From: Geomesophilobacter sediminis
GTDB lineage: Bacteria; Desulfobacterota; Desulfuromonadia; Geobacterales; Geobacteraceae
DNA length: 64,000 nucleotides
Assembly (NCBI RefSeq): GCF_016458275.1
Contig: NZ_JAEMHM010000010.1
Span: forward strand, 62,001 to 126,000
Direction of reading: 5' to 3'
Each line of letters opens with the position of its first letter. The first letter of the stretch is position 1. Both the position numbers and the translations under genes were made by a program. Of the stretch, positions 12,011 through 19,987 are shown one piece after another. The notes beneath the pieces were generated by a model, which did no database searches, was not told the DNA's origin, and saw only the letters and a program-made list of their open reading frames with translations.

Positions 12011-12940
12011 GTGCATCTTAAGAAAACCTTGTCGTTACTTGCTTTGGCGCTGTGCGTCACCGGCGCGTCCGGCTGTGGAAAGCAGGGGGGAGAAGCCAAG
12101 TCGGAATCCCAGAAGGGGGGAGCCGTCCTGGCGGAAGTGAACGGTACCACCATTACCGAAAATGAATTCAACAAGGAACTCGAGACCCTGCCCCCGTATC
12201 TCAAGCCGATGACCGAGACGCCGGAAGGGAAGAAGGAAATGCTCGACACCATGGTGGTGCGCGAACTGATCCTGCAGCAGGCGTCCAAGGACGGGGTCGA
12301 CAAGAGCCCGCAGGTCGCCGCGAAACTGGAAGACCTGAAGAAGCGGGTGATCGTCGAGGCGTTTTTGAAGAAGAAAGTCGAGGAGTCGGCCAACATCAGC
12401 GATGCCGACCTCCAGGCCTACTACAAGAAGAACCTGGACAAGTTCAAGACCGGCGACCAGATCCACGCGAGCCACATCCTCGTGAAGACCGAGGGGGAGG
12501 CGCAGGCGATCCAGAAGGAGCTGAAAAACGGCGCTGACTTCGCGACCCTGGCCAAAAAGCACTCCATCGACGGCGCCGCCGCCAAAGGTGGCGATCTCGG
12601 CTGGTTCGGCAAAGGCTCCATGCTCCCGGACTTCGAGAAGGTCGCCTTCTCGCTCAAGGAAGGGGAGACCTCCGGGATCGTGCAGACCAAGTTCGGCTAC
12701 CACATTATCAAGCTGACCGGCAAGCGTAGCGCCGGGGTCCGCAGCTTCGAAGAGGTGAAGGACCAGCTCAAGCAGGCGCTTCTCCCCGAGAAGCAGCAGG
12801 AGGTCTTCAAGAAGCTCAAGGAGGACCTGAAGAAAGGGGCCAAGCTGAACGTCCACGAGGATGCCTTGAAGAACTTGAAGGGCAAGGCTCCCGAAGAGGG
12901 GAAAGCCGAGCCGGCGGCCCTGCCGGTAACCAAGCCTTAA
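12011..12940 (+). CDS. Parvulin-type peptidyl-prolyl isomerase lipoprotein (PrsA/SurA-like)
   Basis: 309 residues from GTG with AAAGGAG 7 nt upstream. The N-terminus VHLKKTLSLLALALCVTG then ASGC is a lipoprotein signal with lipobox cysteine near residue 21, so the mature protein should be lipid-anchored and face the periplasm. A SurA-type N-terminal chaperone region (about 35-155, EVNGTTITENEFNKEL) precedes one rotamase domain (about 160-255: HASHILVK, GGDLGWFG, FGYHIIKL). The C-terminal tail is Lys/Glu-rich and ends Pro-rich. The likely role is folding of outer-membrane or secreted proteins, such as c-type cytochromes. It follows mfd by 57 nt and is separated from the next foldase by a hairpin terminator. 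Confidence 0.92.
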   Translation: MHLKKTLSLLALALCVTGASGCGKQGGEAKSESQKGGAVLAEVNGTTITENEFNKELETLPPYLKPMTETPEGKKEMLDTMVVRELILQQASKDGVDKSPQVAAKLEDLKKRVIVEAFLKKKVEESANISDADLQAYYKKNLDKFKTGDQIHASHILVKTEGEAQAIQKELKNGADFATLAKKHSIDGAAAKGGDLGWFGKGSMLPDFEKVAFSLKEGETSGIVQTKFGYHIIKLTGKRSAGVRSFEEVKDQLKQALLPEKQQEVFKKLKEDLKKGAKLNVHEDALKNLKGKAPEEGKAEPAALPVTKP

Positions 12941-12962
12941 GGTTCCAGCACACGAACGGGCG

Positions 12963-12994
12963 ACGGCCGGACCTTGGTCCGGCCGTTTCCTTTA
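12963..12994 (+). terminator. Hairpin terminator between the two foldase genes
   Basis: Stem ACGGCCGGACC / GGTCCGGCCGT with a 2-nt loop, then TTCCTTT. It is directly followed by the ribosome site of the next gene, so read-through or a promoter within the stem region is needed for the second gene. Confidence 0.65.
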
Positions 12995-13016
12995 TCACCT
13001 GAAAGAGAAAACCCAC

Positions 13017-13979
13017 ATGGCAAAGATTCTCACCGGCATCACCCTCCTCGTCCTGGCCTGTTCCCCGGCGCTCGCCCGCGCCGAGGTCTTAAGCGGCGTC
13101 GCAGCGATCGTCAACGACGAGATCATCACCACCCACGAGGCGGACAAGGAGTACCAGCAGCTCCTCAAGGATCTGGACAAGGCGCCGGCGGCCGAGAAGA
13201 TGGGCTTTTCCCGCAAGGTGGTCCTGGACCGGCTGGTGGACAAGAAGCTCATCGAGCAGAAGATCCGGGAACTGGACATCAAGGTTTCCGACGACGAGGT
13301 GCGCGCCTCGGTCGAGGACGTGAAAAAACAGAACAACCTGACCCAGGAGCAGCTCGAAGCTGCCCTCACCCGCCAGGGGCTCACCTTCGACAAGTACAAG
13401 GTGCAGCTCAAGGAGCAGATGGAGCGGCTGCGGCTGATGAGCCAGGAGGTCCGTTCCAAGATCCAGGTGGGCGAGAAGGATGTGCGCGACTACTACGAGG
13501 CGCACCGCAAGGACTACGGCCAGGAGGAGGTCTTCCGCGCCCGCCAGATCTTCTTCAAGATCGACAAGAGCGGCGGCGCGGCCGAGATGGTCCGCGTCGA
13601 AGGGATCGCCTCCAAGGTGCTTGCCGAGGCCAAGAGCGGCAAGGACTTCGCCCAGTTGGCGATGACCTACTCCAACGATCCCTCGGCGGCCAAAAACGGC
13701 GGCGACCTGGGTACCTTCAAGCGTGGCGACATGCTCCCCGAGCTCGCCGAGACGGTCGCCAACCTCAAGCCGGGCGAGGTGAGCGCCCTGGTACTGAGCC
13801 CCGCCGGGATGCACATCATCAAGCTCGAGGAAAAGAGCTTGAGCCAGGGGAAACCGTTCGAAGAGGTCAAGGCCGACATCGAGGACCTGCTCTACAAGAA
13901 GAAATCGGACGAGCGCTTCTCCCAGTGGGTGAAGGACCTCCACGCCAGCGCGGCCATCGAGATCAAGGAAACGAAGTAA
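13017..13979 (+). CDS. surA: Periplasmic chaperone / peptidyl-prolyl isomerase, SurA family
   Basis: 320 residues. A cleavable signal peptide (MAKILTGITLLVLACSPALA, cleavage near residue 20-22) exports it to the periplasm. SurA N-terminal domain: VLSGVAAIVNDEIITTHEAD (about 23-42) and the long helical segment to about 160. A single parvulin domain follows (about 170-270: RARQIFFKI, NGGDLGTF, GMHIIKLEE). E. coli SurA has two parvulin domains, so this shorter one-domain form is like those of many deltaproteobacteria. Together with the upstream lipoprotein foldase it forms a tandem pair of related isomerases that probably serve outer-membrane protein biogenesis. A terminator follows 25 nt after the stop. 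Confidence 0.9.
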   Translation: MAKILTGITLLVLACSPALARAEVLSGVAAIVNDEIITTHEADKEYQQLLKDLDKAPAAEKMGFSRKVVLDRLVDKKLIEQKIRELDIKVSDDEVRASVEDVKKQNNLTQEQLEAALTRQGLTFDKYKVQLKEQMERLRLMSQEVRSKIQVGEKDVRDYYEAHRKDYGQEEVFRARQIFFKIDKSGGAAEMVRVEGIASKVLAEAKSGKDFAQLAMTYSNDPSAAKNGGDLGTFKRGDMLPELAETVANLKPGEVSALVLSPAGMHIIKLEEKSLSQGKPFEEVKADIEDLLYKKKSDERFSQWVKDLHASAAIEIKETK

Positions 13980-14002
13980 CCAGGTAACGACGGGCAGAAA
14001 CG

Positions 14003-14040
14003 AAAGCCCCCTCCGGTGCATCCGAAGGGGGCTTTTTATT
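14003..14040. terminator. Strong terminator after surA
   Basis: Stem AAAGCCCCCTTCGG-type: AAAGCCCCCTCCGG / CCGAAGGGGGCTTT with a short loop, followed by TTTTTATTTT on the plus strand. The upstream A run could let it also act weakly for the convergent dnaJ gene. Confidence 0.85.
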
Positions 14041-14107
14041 TTGGTTCTTCCGTGAATTCCGGGGAGCCGGGCTAACGTTTCCCCGAAAGAGTGGGCGCAG
14101 CTCTCCA

Positions 14108-14175
14108 ATGAACAAGGGGACCGGCGCCTTCGGTGCCCGTCCCCTTGATTCGCGCCAGGAATGGCGCTCCCACAG
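14108..14175. repeat. Hairpin plus REP-like element in the surA-dnaJ gap
   Basis: Two elements lie side by side. The first, AAGGGGACCGGCGCC / GTGCCCGTCCCCTT, resembles the hairpin at 42.7 kb. The second, CGCGCCAGGAATGGCGCTCC then CACAG, is the reverse complement of the CTGTGGGAGCGCC-type element repeated at 38.7, 42.6, 46.3, 55.0 and 61.6 kb. The rest of this 270-nt gap shows no gene. Confidence 0.75.
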
Positions 14176-14252
14176 CTTTTAACGCTATCTTGCCTACTGA
14201 TTACCGCCCGGAGCCGGGGGGCACCCCGTGCCCAGGCGGAGTTGAATGTTTT

Positions 14253-15167
14253 TTACAGACCTTCCTTGGCGAGCTGCTCCAAAAGTTCGCGCTGGGCGGC
14301 GGTCAGCCGCTCGGGCACCTGCACGCCGATCTTCACGTACATGTCGCCCCGGACGCCACCCCCCTTGGGGAAGCCGAGCCCCTTGAGCCGGATCTTGGTC
14401 CCGGGCTGGATCCCCGCCGGGATCTTGATCCGTTTCGGCCCCTCCATGGTCGGGACCTCGATCGCCCCCCCGAGCGCCACCTCCGAGAAACGGACCTCGC
14501 GGTTCAAAACGATGTCGTCCCCCTCCCGGGTGAAATGCGGATCGCTTCCCACGGTGACCGTCAGGTAAAGATCCCCCGCGGCGGCGCCGCGCCCGGCGCC
14601 CCCCTTGCCGGCGAGCCTGAGCTTGGCGCCGCTCTCGATCCCCGCCGGAATCTTCACCGAAAGCTCCTCGCGCTTGCCGTCCCGCATGAAGGCGACCCGC
14701 TTGTCGGTGCCGTCGTAGGACTCGCGGAAGGAGACCTTCACGTCCATGTTGTAGTCTTCACCCTTGGCGCGGCCCATGCCGCCCATACCGCCCATCCCCC
14801 CCATGCCGCCGGCCCCGCCGCGGTTGCGGCGCATGGCATCGCCGAAGATGCGGGAGAAGATGTCGTCGGTACCGTAACCCATGTCCTTGAAGATGTCCCC
14901 GACGTCGAAGCCGCGGAAGATGTCCTCCTGGGAGAACTTCTGGTGGAAGTTGGACGAGCCGAACTGGTCGTACTGCTCCTTCTTCTTCGGGTCGGAAAGG
15001 ACCGCGTACGCCTCGTTGATTTCCTTGAAGCGTTCCTCCGCCTCTTTATTCCCCGGATTCTTGTCCGGGTGGTATTTAACGGCCAGTTTCCGGTACGCCT
15101 TCTTGATCTCCTCGACCGAGGCCCCCTTTTTCAGACCGAGTATTTCGTAGTAATCCTTTTCCGCCAT
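14253..15167 (-). CDS. DnaJ-like co-chaperone without zinc finger (CbpA/DnaJ type II)
   Basis: 304 residues from ATG with AAAGGAC upstream. The J-domain occupies residues 1-70 with the catalytic HPD at 33-35 ([10 protein letters not shown]) and stimulates DnaK ATP hydrolysis. A Gly/Phe and Gly/Met-rich linker follows, with a short GGM repeat around residues 115-130. Two beta-sandwich client-binding domains (about 135-295) complete the protein. The CxxCxGxG zinc repeats of DnaJ type I are absent, so it is CbpA-like rather than the main DnaJ. It diverges from an FAD oxidoreductase gene. A good sigma-70-type promoter overlapping a palindrome lies upstream. Confidence 0.93.
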   Translation of the reverse strand: MAEKDYYEILGLKKGASVEEIKKAYRKLAVKYHPDKNPGNKEAEERFKEINEAYAVLSDPKKKEQYDQFGSSNFHQKFSQEDIFRGFDVGDIFKDMGYGTDDIFSRIFGDAMRRNRGGAGGMGGMGGMGGMGRAKGEDYNMDVKVSFRESYDGTDKRVAFMRDGKREELSVKIPAGIESGAKLRLAGKGGAGRGAAAGDLYLTVTVGSDPHFTREGDDIVLNREVRFSEVALGGAIEVPTMEGPKRIKIPAGIQPGTKIRLKGLGFPKGGGVRGDMYVKIGVQVPERLTAAQRELLEQLAKEGL

Positions 15168-15201
15168 GATAGTACGTCCTTTCAAGTCATTGGTTTCCCT
15201 G

Positions 15202-15230
15202 AATGTAATCTGTGGGTCCTCCCTTGTCAA
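15202..15230 (-). promoter_or_regulatory. Sigma-70-type promoter for the dnaJ-like gene
   Basis: On the minus strand TTGACA, a 17-nt spacer and TACATT, about 35 nt before the start codon. The -35 box is perfect. Confidence 0.65.
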
Positions 15231-15252
15231 CCGTTGTAAACAGTTGACAAGG
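15222..15252. promoter_or_regulatory. Palindromic operator candidate between two divergent promoters
   Basis: Perfect inverted repeat CCTTGTCAAC - 11 nt - GTTGACAAGG. Each arm contains the -35 box of one divergent promoter, so a dimeric regulator bound here would cover both -35 boxes. Part of the symmetry comes automatically from the two TTGACA boxes; the extra AAGG on each side does not. Confidence 0.5.
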
Positions 15253-15273
15253 CGCGAGCTAACGGCATATAAA
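15244..15273 (+). promoter_or_regulatory. Sigma-70-type promoter for the FAD oxidoreductase gene
   Basis: TTGACA, 18-nt spacer, TATAAA, about 55 nt before the start codon. Both boxes are close to consensus. Confidence 0.7.
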
Positions 15274-15327
15274 CACGATCGTGATGGATGGTCGATAATT
15301 AATACAGTCTGAAACGGAGTGTGCCGG

Positions 15328-16512
15328 ATGAAGAACTACGATGTGGTGGTGATCGGTGCTGGAATCAGCGGGTTGAGCCTGGCACGCTACGCCCGGGAGG
15401 CGGGGCTGGAAGCCCTCGTCCTGGAACGGGCTGAGCGCAGCGGCGGCTGCTTCCATTCCCACCGCTTTGCCGACGGCTTCTGGCTCGAGCTCGGCGCCCA
15501 CACCTGCTACAACTCCTACGGCGGACTGATCCGGATCATGGAATCGCTCGGCATGATGGGCGAGATCGTCGGCCGGGAGAAGGTCTCCTTCAAGATGCTG
15601 GTCGGGGATCAGATCTGCTCCATCACCTCCCAGCTCTCCTTCCTGGAACTCTTCACCTCGGCCTGGCGCCTGTTTTCCTTGAAGAAGGAGGGTGAGAGCG
15701 TCGCTTCCTACTACTCCCGCATCGTCGGGGCCAAGAACTTCGAGAACGTCTTCGCCCCCGCCTTCAACGCGGTCATCTCGCAGCGGGCGAACGACTTTCC
15801 CGCCGACATGCTCTTCAACAAGCGCCCCCGCAGAAAGGACGTCATCAAAAGCTACACCCTCAAGGACGGACTCTCCTCCATCACCGACCGGATCGCGGCC
15901 GGGCTCGAGGTGGTGACCGGCGCCGAGATCACCCGCGTGGCCAAAAACGGCGACGGCTACGCCATCGAGCTCGCCGACGGGCGTGGTTTCGAGGCGAAAC
16001 GCCTGGTGCTGGCCACCCCACCCCCCGATGCCGCCCGGCTTTGCGCCGAGGTCGCACCCGATGCGGCGGCGGTCCTGCAAGGGATCAAGGTCGAGGAGAT
16101 CGAGACGGTGGGGGTTGCCGTCCGCAAGGAGCTGCTCCAGGTTCCCCCGATGGCCGGTCTGATCGCCATCGACGACAGCTTCTATTCCGCCGTCTCCCGC
16201 GACACCCTGCTTGACCCCGGCTACCGCGGCTTCAGTTTCCACTTCAAGTCGGGACGGCTGGGGCACGAGGAGAAACTCCTGCGGATCGCCCAGGTGTTGC
16301 AGGTGAAAAGGGACGCGCTACAGCAAAACGTGGCCCGGGACAGCCGGCTCCCCTCCCCGGTGGTCGGACACCACCAGCTCATCGCGAAACTCGACCGGGC
16401 ATTGGCCGGCCAGAACCTATTCGTGACCGGGAACTACTTCGCCGGGATGGCGATCGAAGACTGCATCGTGCGCTCCGGCAAGGAGTTCCAGAGGCTTTCC
16501 CAAAAGATTTAG
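15328..16512 (+). CDS. FAD-dependent amine oxidase / protoporphyrinogen-oxidase-like protein
   Basis: 394 residues from ATG with GGAG 8 nt upstream. The N-terminal dinucleotide-binding fold [17 protein letters not shown] (about 5-21) and the following [11 protein letters not shown] piece are the FAD-binding signature of the amine-oxidase/HemY superfamily. The C-terminus has the second FAD contact [18 protein letters not shown] (about 362-379). No signal peptide. HemY-type protoporphyrinogen oxidases are usually longer (about 450-470 residues), so this may be a paralogue with another substrate, for example a carotenoid- or phytoene-type compound. The neighbours, dnaJ-like on one side and a membrane metalloprotease-like gene on the other, do not define the substrate. 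The stop is 2 nt from the convergent neighbour's stop. Confidence 0.8.
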   Translation: MKNYDVVVIGAGISGLSLARYAREAGLEALVLERAERSGGCFHSHRFADGFWLELGAHTCYNSYGGLIRIMESLGMMGEIVGREKVSFKMLVGDQICSITSQLSFLELFTSAWRLFSLKKEGESVASYYSRIVGAKNFENVFAPAFNAVISQRANDFPADMLFNKRPRRKDVIKSYTLKDGLSSITDRIAAGLEVVTGAEITRVAKNGDGYAIELADGRGFEAKRLVLATPPPDAARLCAEVAPDAAAVLQGIKVEEIETVGVAVRKELLQVPPMAGLIAIDDSFYSAVSRDTLLDPGYRGFSFHFKSGRLGHEEKLLRIAQVLQVKRDALQQNVARDSRLPSPVVGHHQLIAKLDRALAGQNLFVTGNYFAGMAIEDCIVRSGKEFQRLSQKI

Positions 16513-16514
16513 GG

Positions 16515-17048
16515 TCAGACCGACCAGAGATAGGCACCGAGCAACAGCGCCCCACCGCCGTAAAGGGCCACCCCGAGCGGGCTGGAAAGCGCCACCAAAA
16601 GGTCGCGCCGGGACGGCAGCGAACTGTAGGCGAAGAGATAGACGGCAAGGTAGCGGAGCAGGGTGCAGGGAAGATCGTCGGCAAACCAGCGCCCCCACTG
16701 GGTGAAGACGAAATATCCGGCGAGGTTGAGCCCCAGCGGGGCGAGCGCCGACGGGAGCGCCGAGATGGGCCCCGGGTTGCTGATGGTAACCGATCCCAGG
16801 ATCCATCCCCCCTCCGGCTCGCGACGTGGCAAGATGGTGAACCCGACCGGGCGGCCGCCGGTTACCGCGGCAACCAAAAGGTGCGACAGTTCGTGCAGCA
16901 GGGTGCCGGGAAGCGCCCAGATGATCTGCCAGAGGGCTCCCGCCCTCCCGACCTGCGCCTGCAGCACCGCCAGGCAGATCACCACCAGGATCCCGGCGAA
17001 ATGGTACAGCGGCTCTCCCCCCAGGGGAGCTGTGAAGCCAGCGTTCAT
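16515..17048 (-). CDS. Integral membrane protein with HExxH motif (M50 / site-2 protease-like)
   Basis: 177 residues from ATG (MNAGFTAPLGGEPLYHFAG). Four to five hydrophobic segments. The second helix ends LLHELSHLLVAAVTGGRPVGF, in which HELSH is the HExxH zinc site of M50-type intramembrane proteases and the following glycine/arginine segment resembles that fold. No clear C-terminal aspartate motif (NxxPxxxxD) is seen, though NPGPISALPSALAPLGLN sits at a comparable place with Asp lacking. It may be a small non-catalytic relative or a DUF3267-like protein. It converges on the FAD oxidoreductase gene with a 2-nt gap. Confidence 0.65.
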   Translation of the reverse strand: MNAGFTAPLGGEPLYHFAGILVVICLAVLQAQVGRAGALWQIIWALPGTLLHELSHLLVAAVTGGRPVGFTILPRREPEGGWILGSVTISNPGPISALPSALAPLGLNLAGYFVFTQWGRWFADDLPCTLLRYLAVYLFAYSSLPSRRDLLVALSSPLGVALYGGGALLLGAYLWSV

Positions 17049-17153
17049 CCCGTCCAACCTTTCCCGAAAGTAAAAACCGCTGCAGCATAGCCGATTTGCC
17101 GGCAGGCGGCAACCGCTACTATGTCCTGGCACTCATCACCTTGGAGGTATTCC

Positions 17154-17627
17154 ATGTCCCTGGAAGGTCAAGCCGCACCGCAGTTCCGCCTGGAAGGAAG
17201 CGACGGGAAAACCCATTCCCTTGCCGACTGGGCCGGAAAAACCCTGGTCCTTTTCTTCTATCCCAAAGACAGCACCCCGGGTTGCACCAGCGAGGCGGTC
17301 GGGTTCCGCGACCTGCACCCGCAGTTCGAGCAGCTGGGCGCCGCCGTGGTCGGGTTGAGCAAGGACTCGCTCAAGTCCCACGCCAAGTTCAGCGAGACCT
17401 ACCAGCTTCCCTACCCGCTCCTCTCCGATCCCGACACCTCCGTCCTGGCCGCCTACGGCGCCTTCGGGGAGAAGGTCATGTACGGCAAGAAGACCGTCGG
17501 CACCATCCGGTCCACCGTAGTCATCTCTCCGGAGGGGACCGTGCTCAAACATTGGGCCAAGGTGGCCAAGGCGTCGGAGCACCCGACCCAGGTTCTCGAA
17601 TTCCTGACCGGGCTCACCAGGGGCTGA
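17154..17627 (+). CDS. bcp: Thioredoxin-dependent peroxiredoxin, Bcp/PrxQ family
   Basis: 157 residues from ATG with TTGGAGG upstream. It reduces peroxides in the cytoplasm. The peroxidatic cysteine is Cys44 in FYPKDSTPGCTSEA (about 35-48), with the conserved Thr/Pro of the active site. In E. coli Bcp the resolving cysteine follows five residues later; here that position is valine and the protein has no other cysteine, so it should work as a one-cysteine enzyme needing an external thiol. The glycerate kinase gene starts 17 nt downstream and is probably co-transcribed. Confidence 0.93.
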   Translation: MSLEGQAAPQFRLEGSDGKTHSLADWAGKTLVLFFYPKDSTPGCTSEAVGFRDLHPQFEQLGAAVVGLSKDSLKSHAKFSETYQLPYPLLSDPDTSVLAAYGAFGEKVMYGKKTVGTIRSTVVISPEGTVLKHWAKVAKASEHPTQVLEFLTGLTRG

Positions 17628-17644
17628 CGGCAACGAGCGCACCG

Positions 17645-18961
17645 ATGGATGACCGCCAGATCCTGGAACGGATATTTCGCTCCGCAGTTGCCGCGGTTGA
17701 TCCCTATCGTGCCTGCCTACCGCACCTGGAAAAGGTGCGGGAACGGCTGCAGACCGGTGCGTTCCAGCGGGTGGTCGTGGCGGGGTTTGGCAAGGGGGCC
17801 CTCCGAATGGCGCGGGCGGCCGAAGCGATCCTCGGCCCCGCCATCAGCGCCGGCCTGGTCATCGTCCCGCACGGCAGCGAACGCACCGATCTCCCGCAAC
17901 GGATCGAGGTAGCCACGGCAAGCCACCCGCACCCCGACACCGCCGGCGTCGCCGCCTCGCGCCGCATCGTGGAGCTCGCGGCCGCGGCGGACGCCAACAC
18001 CCTGTTCCTGCTCCTGGTCTCGGGGGGCGGGTCCGCTCTTTTCACCACTCCCGCACCCGGCATCACGCTCGAGGAAAAACAGGAGACGGCGCGGCTTTTG
18101 ATGCTGGCCGGAGCCGATATCTTGGAGCTGAACACGGTGCGCAAGCATCTCTCCACGGTAAAGGGGGGGCAGTTGGCCCGGATCGCGGCACCGGCCACCG
18201 TGGTGGCGCTCCTTCTTTCCGACGTGGTCGGCGACCGCCCCGACGTCATCGCCTCCGGCCCCGCCAACCCCGATCCTACCACCTTTGCCGATGCCCAAGC
18301 GGTGCTGGAAAAGTACCGGCTCACCGATCGGGTGCCGCAGGCGGTCCGGCAGCGCCTGATCGATGGGGCGGCGGGGCGCATCCCCGAGACCCCCAAGCCG
18401 GGTGATCCGCTCTTCGCCCGGGTCACCACGGTCATCGCCGCCGGCAACGGCACGGCGCGCACGGCAGCAGCCGCCGAGGCACAGGCCTTGGGGCTCTTGG
18501 TCCAGGTAACCGAAGCACCGGTGACCGGGGAGGCGCGCGTCGCGGGCCGGATGTTGGCAGACCGGGCTCGGTGCCAACGGGCGCGGCTGGCGGTGGATCG
18601 GGGGCTTTGCCTGGTGAGTGGCGGGGAAACGACGGTGACGGTCGTCGGGAAAGGGAAGGGAGGGCGCAACCAGGAGCTGGCGCTCGCTTTTGCGCTGGAG
18701 GTCGCCGGGGAGGGAGGGATCACCCTCCTGTCGGCCGGCACGGACGGGATCGACGGTCCGACCGATGCAGCCGGAGCCATAGTTGACGGCGCCACGGTTG
18801 CTCGCGCGGGGCGCGGCGCAATGGACCCCGCCGCGCGTCTCGCCGGCAACGACGCCTACCCGTTCCTTGAGAAAGCGGGGGCGCTTTTCAAGTGCGGTCC
18901 CACCGGGACCAACGTGATGGACCTGCAGTTGATCCTTGTGCGTCGGGATCAGTCGACGTAG
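17645..18961 (+). CDS. Glycerate 2-kinase (MOFRL/GckA family)
   Basis: 438 residues, the family length. It phosphorylates glycerate with ATP to a phosphoglycerate in the cytoplasm, linking glyoxylate or serine catabolism to glycolysis. Visible: N-terminal Rossmann-like domain with VVVAGFGKGALRMARA (about 41-56), the LLLVSGGGSAL loop (about 120-130), LNTVRKHLSTVKGGQLAR (about 162-179) conserved in the family, and the C-terminal MOFRL domain with GRNQELALA and AGTDGIDGPTDAAGA (about 360-374). It lies just downstream of bcp. Its last 13 nt overlap the 3' end of a convergent gene. The 2-kinase activity is assigned from the family and not visible directly. Confidence 0.9.
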   Translation: MDDRQILERIFRSAVAAVDPYRACLPHLEKVRERLQTGAFQRVVVAGFGKGALRMARAAEAILGPAISAGLVIVPHGSERTDLPQRIEVATASHPHPDTAGVAASRRIVELAAAADANTLFLLLVSGGGSALFTTPAPGITLEEKQETARLLMLAGADILELNTVRKHLSTVKGGQLARIAAPATVVALLLSDVVGDRPDVIASGPANPDPTTFADAQAVLEKYRLTDRVPQAVRQRLIDGAAGRIPETPKPGDPLFARVTTVIAAGNGTARTAAAAEAQALGLLVQVTEAPVTGEARVAGRMLADRARCQRARLAVDRGLCLVSGGETTVTVVGKGKGGRNQELALAFALEVAGEGGITLLSAGTDGIDGPTDAAGAIVDGATVARAGRGAMDPAARLAGNDAYPFLEKAGALFKCGPTGTNVMDLQLILVRRDQST

Positions 18962-19320
18962 TTGTCGCCGGTTTCGGCGTCAAGCACCTTGAGCAGCGTT
19001 TCCGGAGTGTAGGGGTACTCGGTCTTGAAATCGACGTCCTCGGCACCCTCGGGGGGGGTCCACCGGACCACCCAGTCGTCGCCCGATTTGGTCCGCGTCG
19101 CTTTCCCCTTGCTGCGGCTCTCCACCGCCCGCCACATCTCGTCCATCCCGATCAGTTCGAACCCGCTGATCTCGGTTCCGTAGGCATAGCCGTCCATGAA
19201 CCGGGTCACCAGGTCGAAGTCGATGAAGTCCTCCTCATTGCGCCACCACTTGATGAACATCCGCTCCGGATGCTCCCGCCGGTCCGTGTCGATTTTCTTG
19301 ATCAGTTCGTAACCCTGCAT
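18949..19320 (-). CDS. Acidic cytoplasmic protein of unknown function
   Basis: 123 residues, ATG with GGGAGG 7 nt upstream. Rich in Asp/Glu and aromatic residues (FIKWWRNEEDFIDFDL, about 22-37), with no signal peptide, no membrane segment and no cysteine. The compact size and mixed hydrophobic pattern suggest a real folded protein. I do not recognise a family. Its end overlaps the convergent glycerate kinase gene by 13 nt. The cupredoxin gene lies about 105 nt upstream in the same direction. Confidence 0.75.
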   Translation of the reverse strand: MQGYELIKKIDTDRREHPERMFIKWWRNEEDFIDFDLVTRFMDGYAYGTEISGFELIGMDEMWRAVESRSKGKATRTKSGDDWVVRWTPPEGAEDVDFKTEYPYTPETLLKVLDAETGDNYVD

Positions 19321-19424
19321 GGCCTACCTCCCTTACGCCCCCTGCCCAGGGCTGACCTGTTGACCATACTGGCAGGTATTCCAGGAAGCAGCATCGCAGT
19401 GCGGCGGCGTCTCGATCCGCCGCA

Positions 19425-19835
19425 TCATTCCACCACCTCGAGCACCCCGTGCATCCCCTTGTCGCGGTGGCTTTCGAAAAAGAGGAGCTTCTTGTCGCAA
19501 TAGAAGGTGAAAACGCCGGTTTTGCGCGGGGTGAAGGCAAGCACCGTCGGCTCCTCGGTAAGCTTGGCGCTGACGTCGATCCCCGCTTCGGGGGCCTTCA
19601 AGACGATGTCGTGCGGCGCCAACCCCGGTTCCTTCCTTACCTTGAGTTCGACGGGAAGGTTCACTTTCACGACGATCCGGTCCGGATCGAAGTAGTAACT
19701 CCCTCCGGTCATCGCTACCCGCTGCACACCGTCCGGGTCGAGCGTCGCGATAACGGTGCGACTGACGTGCGCGACGGCAAGGGTCGCGGTAACGCAGAGG
19801 GAAAAGATCAGCAGCAGAACGTCTCTCTTTTTCAT
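19425..19835 (-). CDS. Exported cupredoxin-like protein
   Basis: 136 residues from ATG (MKKRDVLLLIFSLCVTATLAVA), a Sec signal peptide cleaved near residue 22-24. The mature part is a single beta-sandwich. GSYYFDPDRIVVKVNLPVEL and KEPGLAPHDIVLKAP supply a first histidine, and FTFYCDKKLLFFESHRDKGMHG supplies Cys, His and Met in the order of a type 1 or CuA-like copper site. The family resembles cytochrome-oxidase subunit II-like and EfeO-like cupredoxins. It probably carries electrons or copper in the periplasm. An ATG 20 codons upstream in frame is rejected because it would bury the signal peptide. Confidence 0.82.
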   Translation of the reverse strand: MKKRDVLLLIFSLCVTATLAVAHVSRTVIATLDPDGVQRVAMTGGSYYFDPDRIVVKVNLPVELKVRKEPGLAPHDIVLKAPEAGIDVSAKLTEEPTVLAFTPRKTGVFTFYCDKKLLFFESHRDKGMHGVLEVVE

Positions 19836-19987
19836 GGCCTCTTCTCCGTTCCGGCAAAGAGCCGGAAGGACCTGAGACAGACAGTACCTTGCCATTACAC
19901 TGTCATTGTATCATACCATTGCCGATACCGTACTGTCACAAGACCCAGGTACACTCACTCCGTCCTCAACCTCCTCTGTATGAACGG

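Noticed and set aside
12963-12994. Treating the hairpin before surA as proof of separate operons.
   Set aside because: The T tract is interrupted and the ribosome site follows directly; read-through is plausible.
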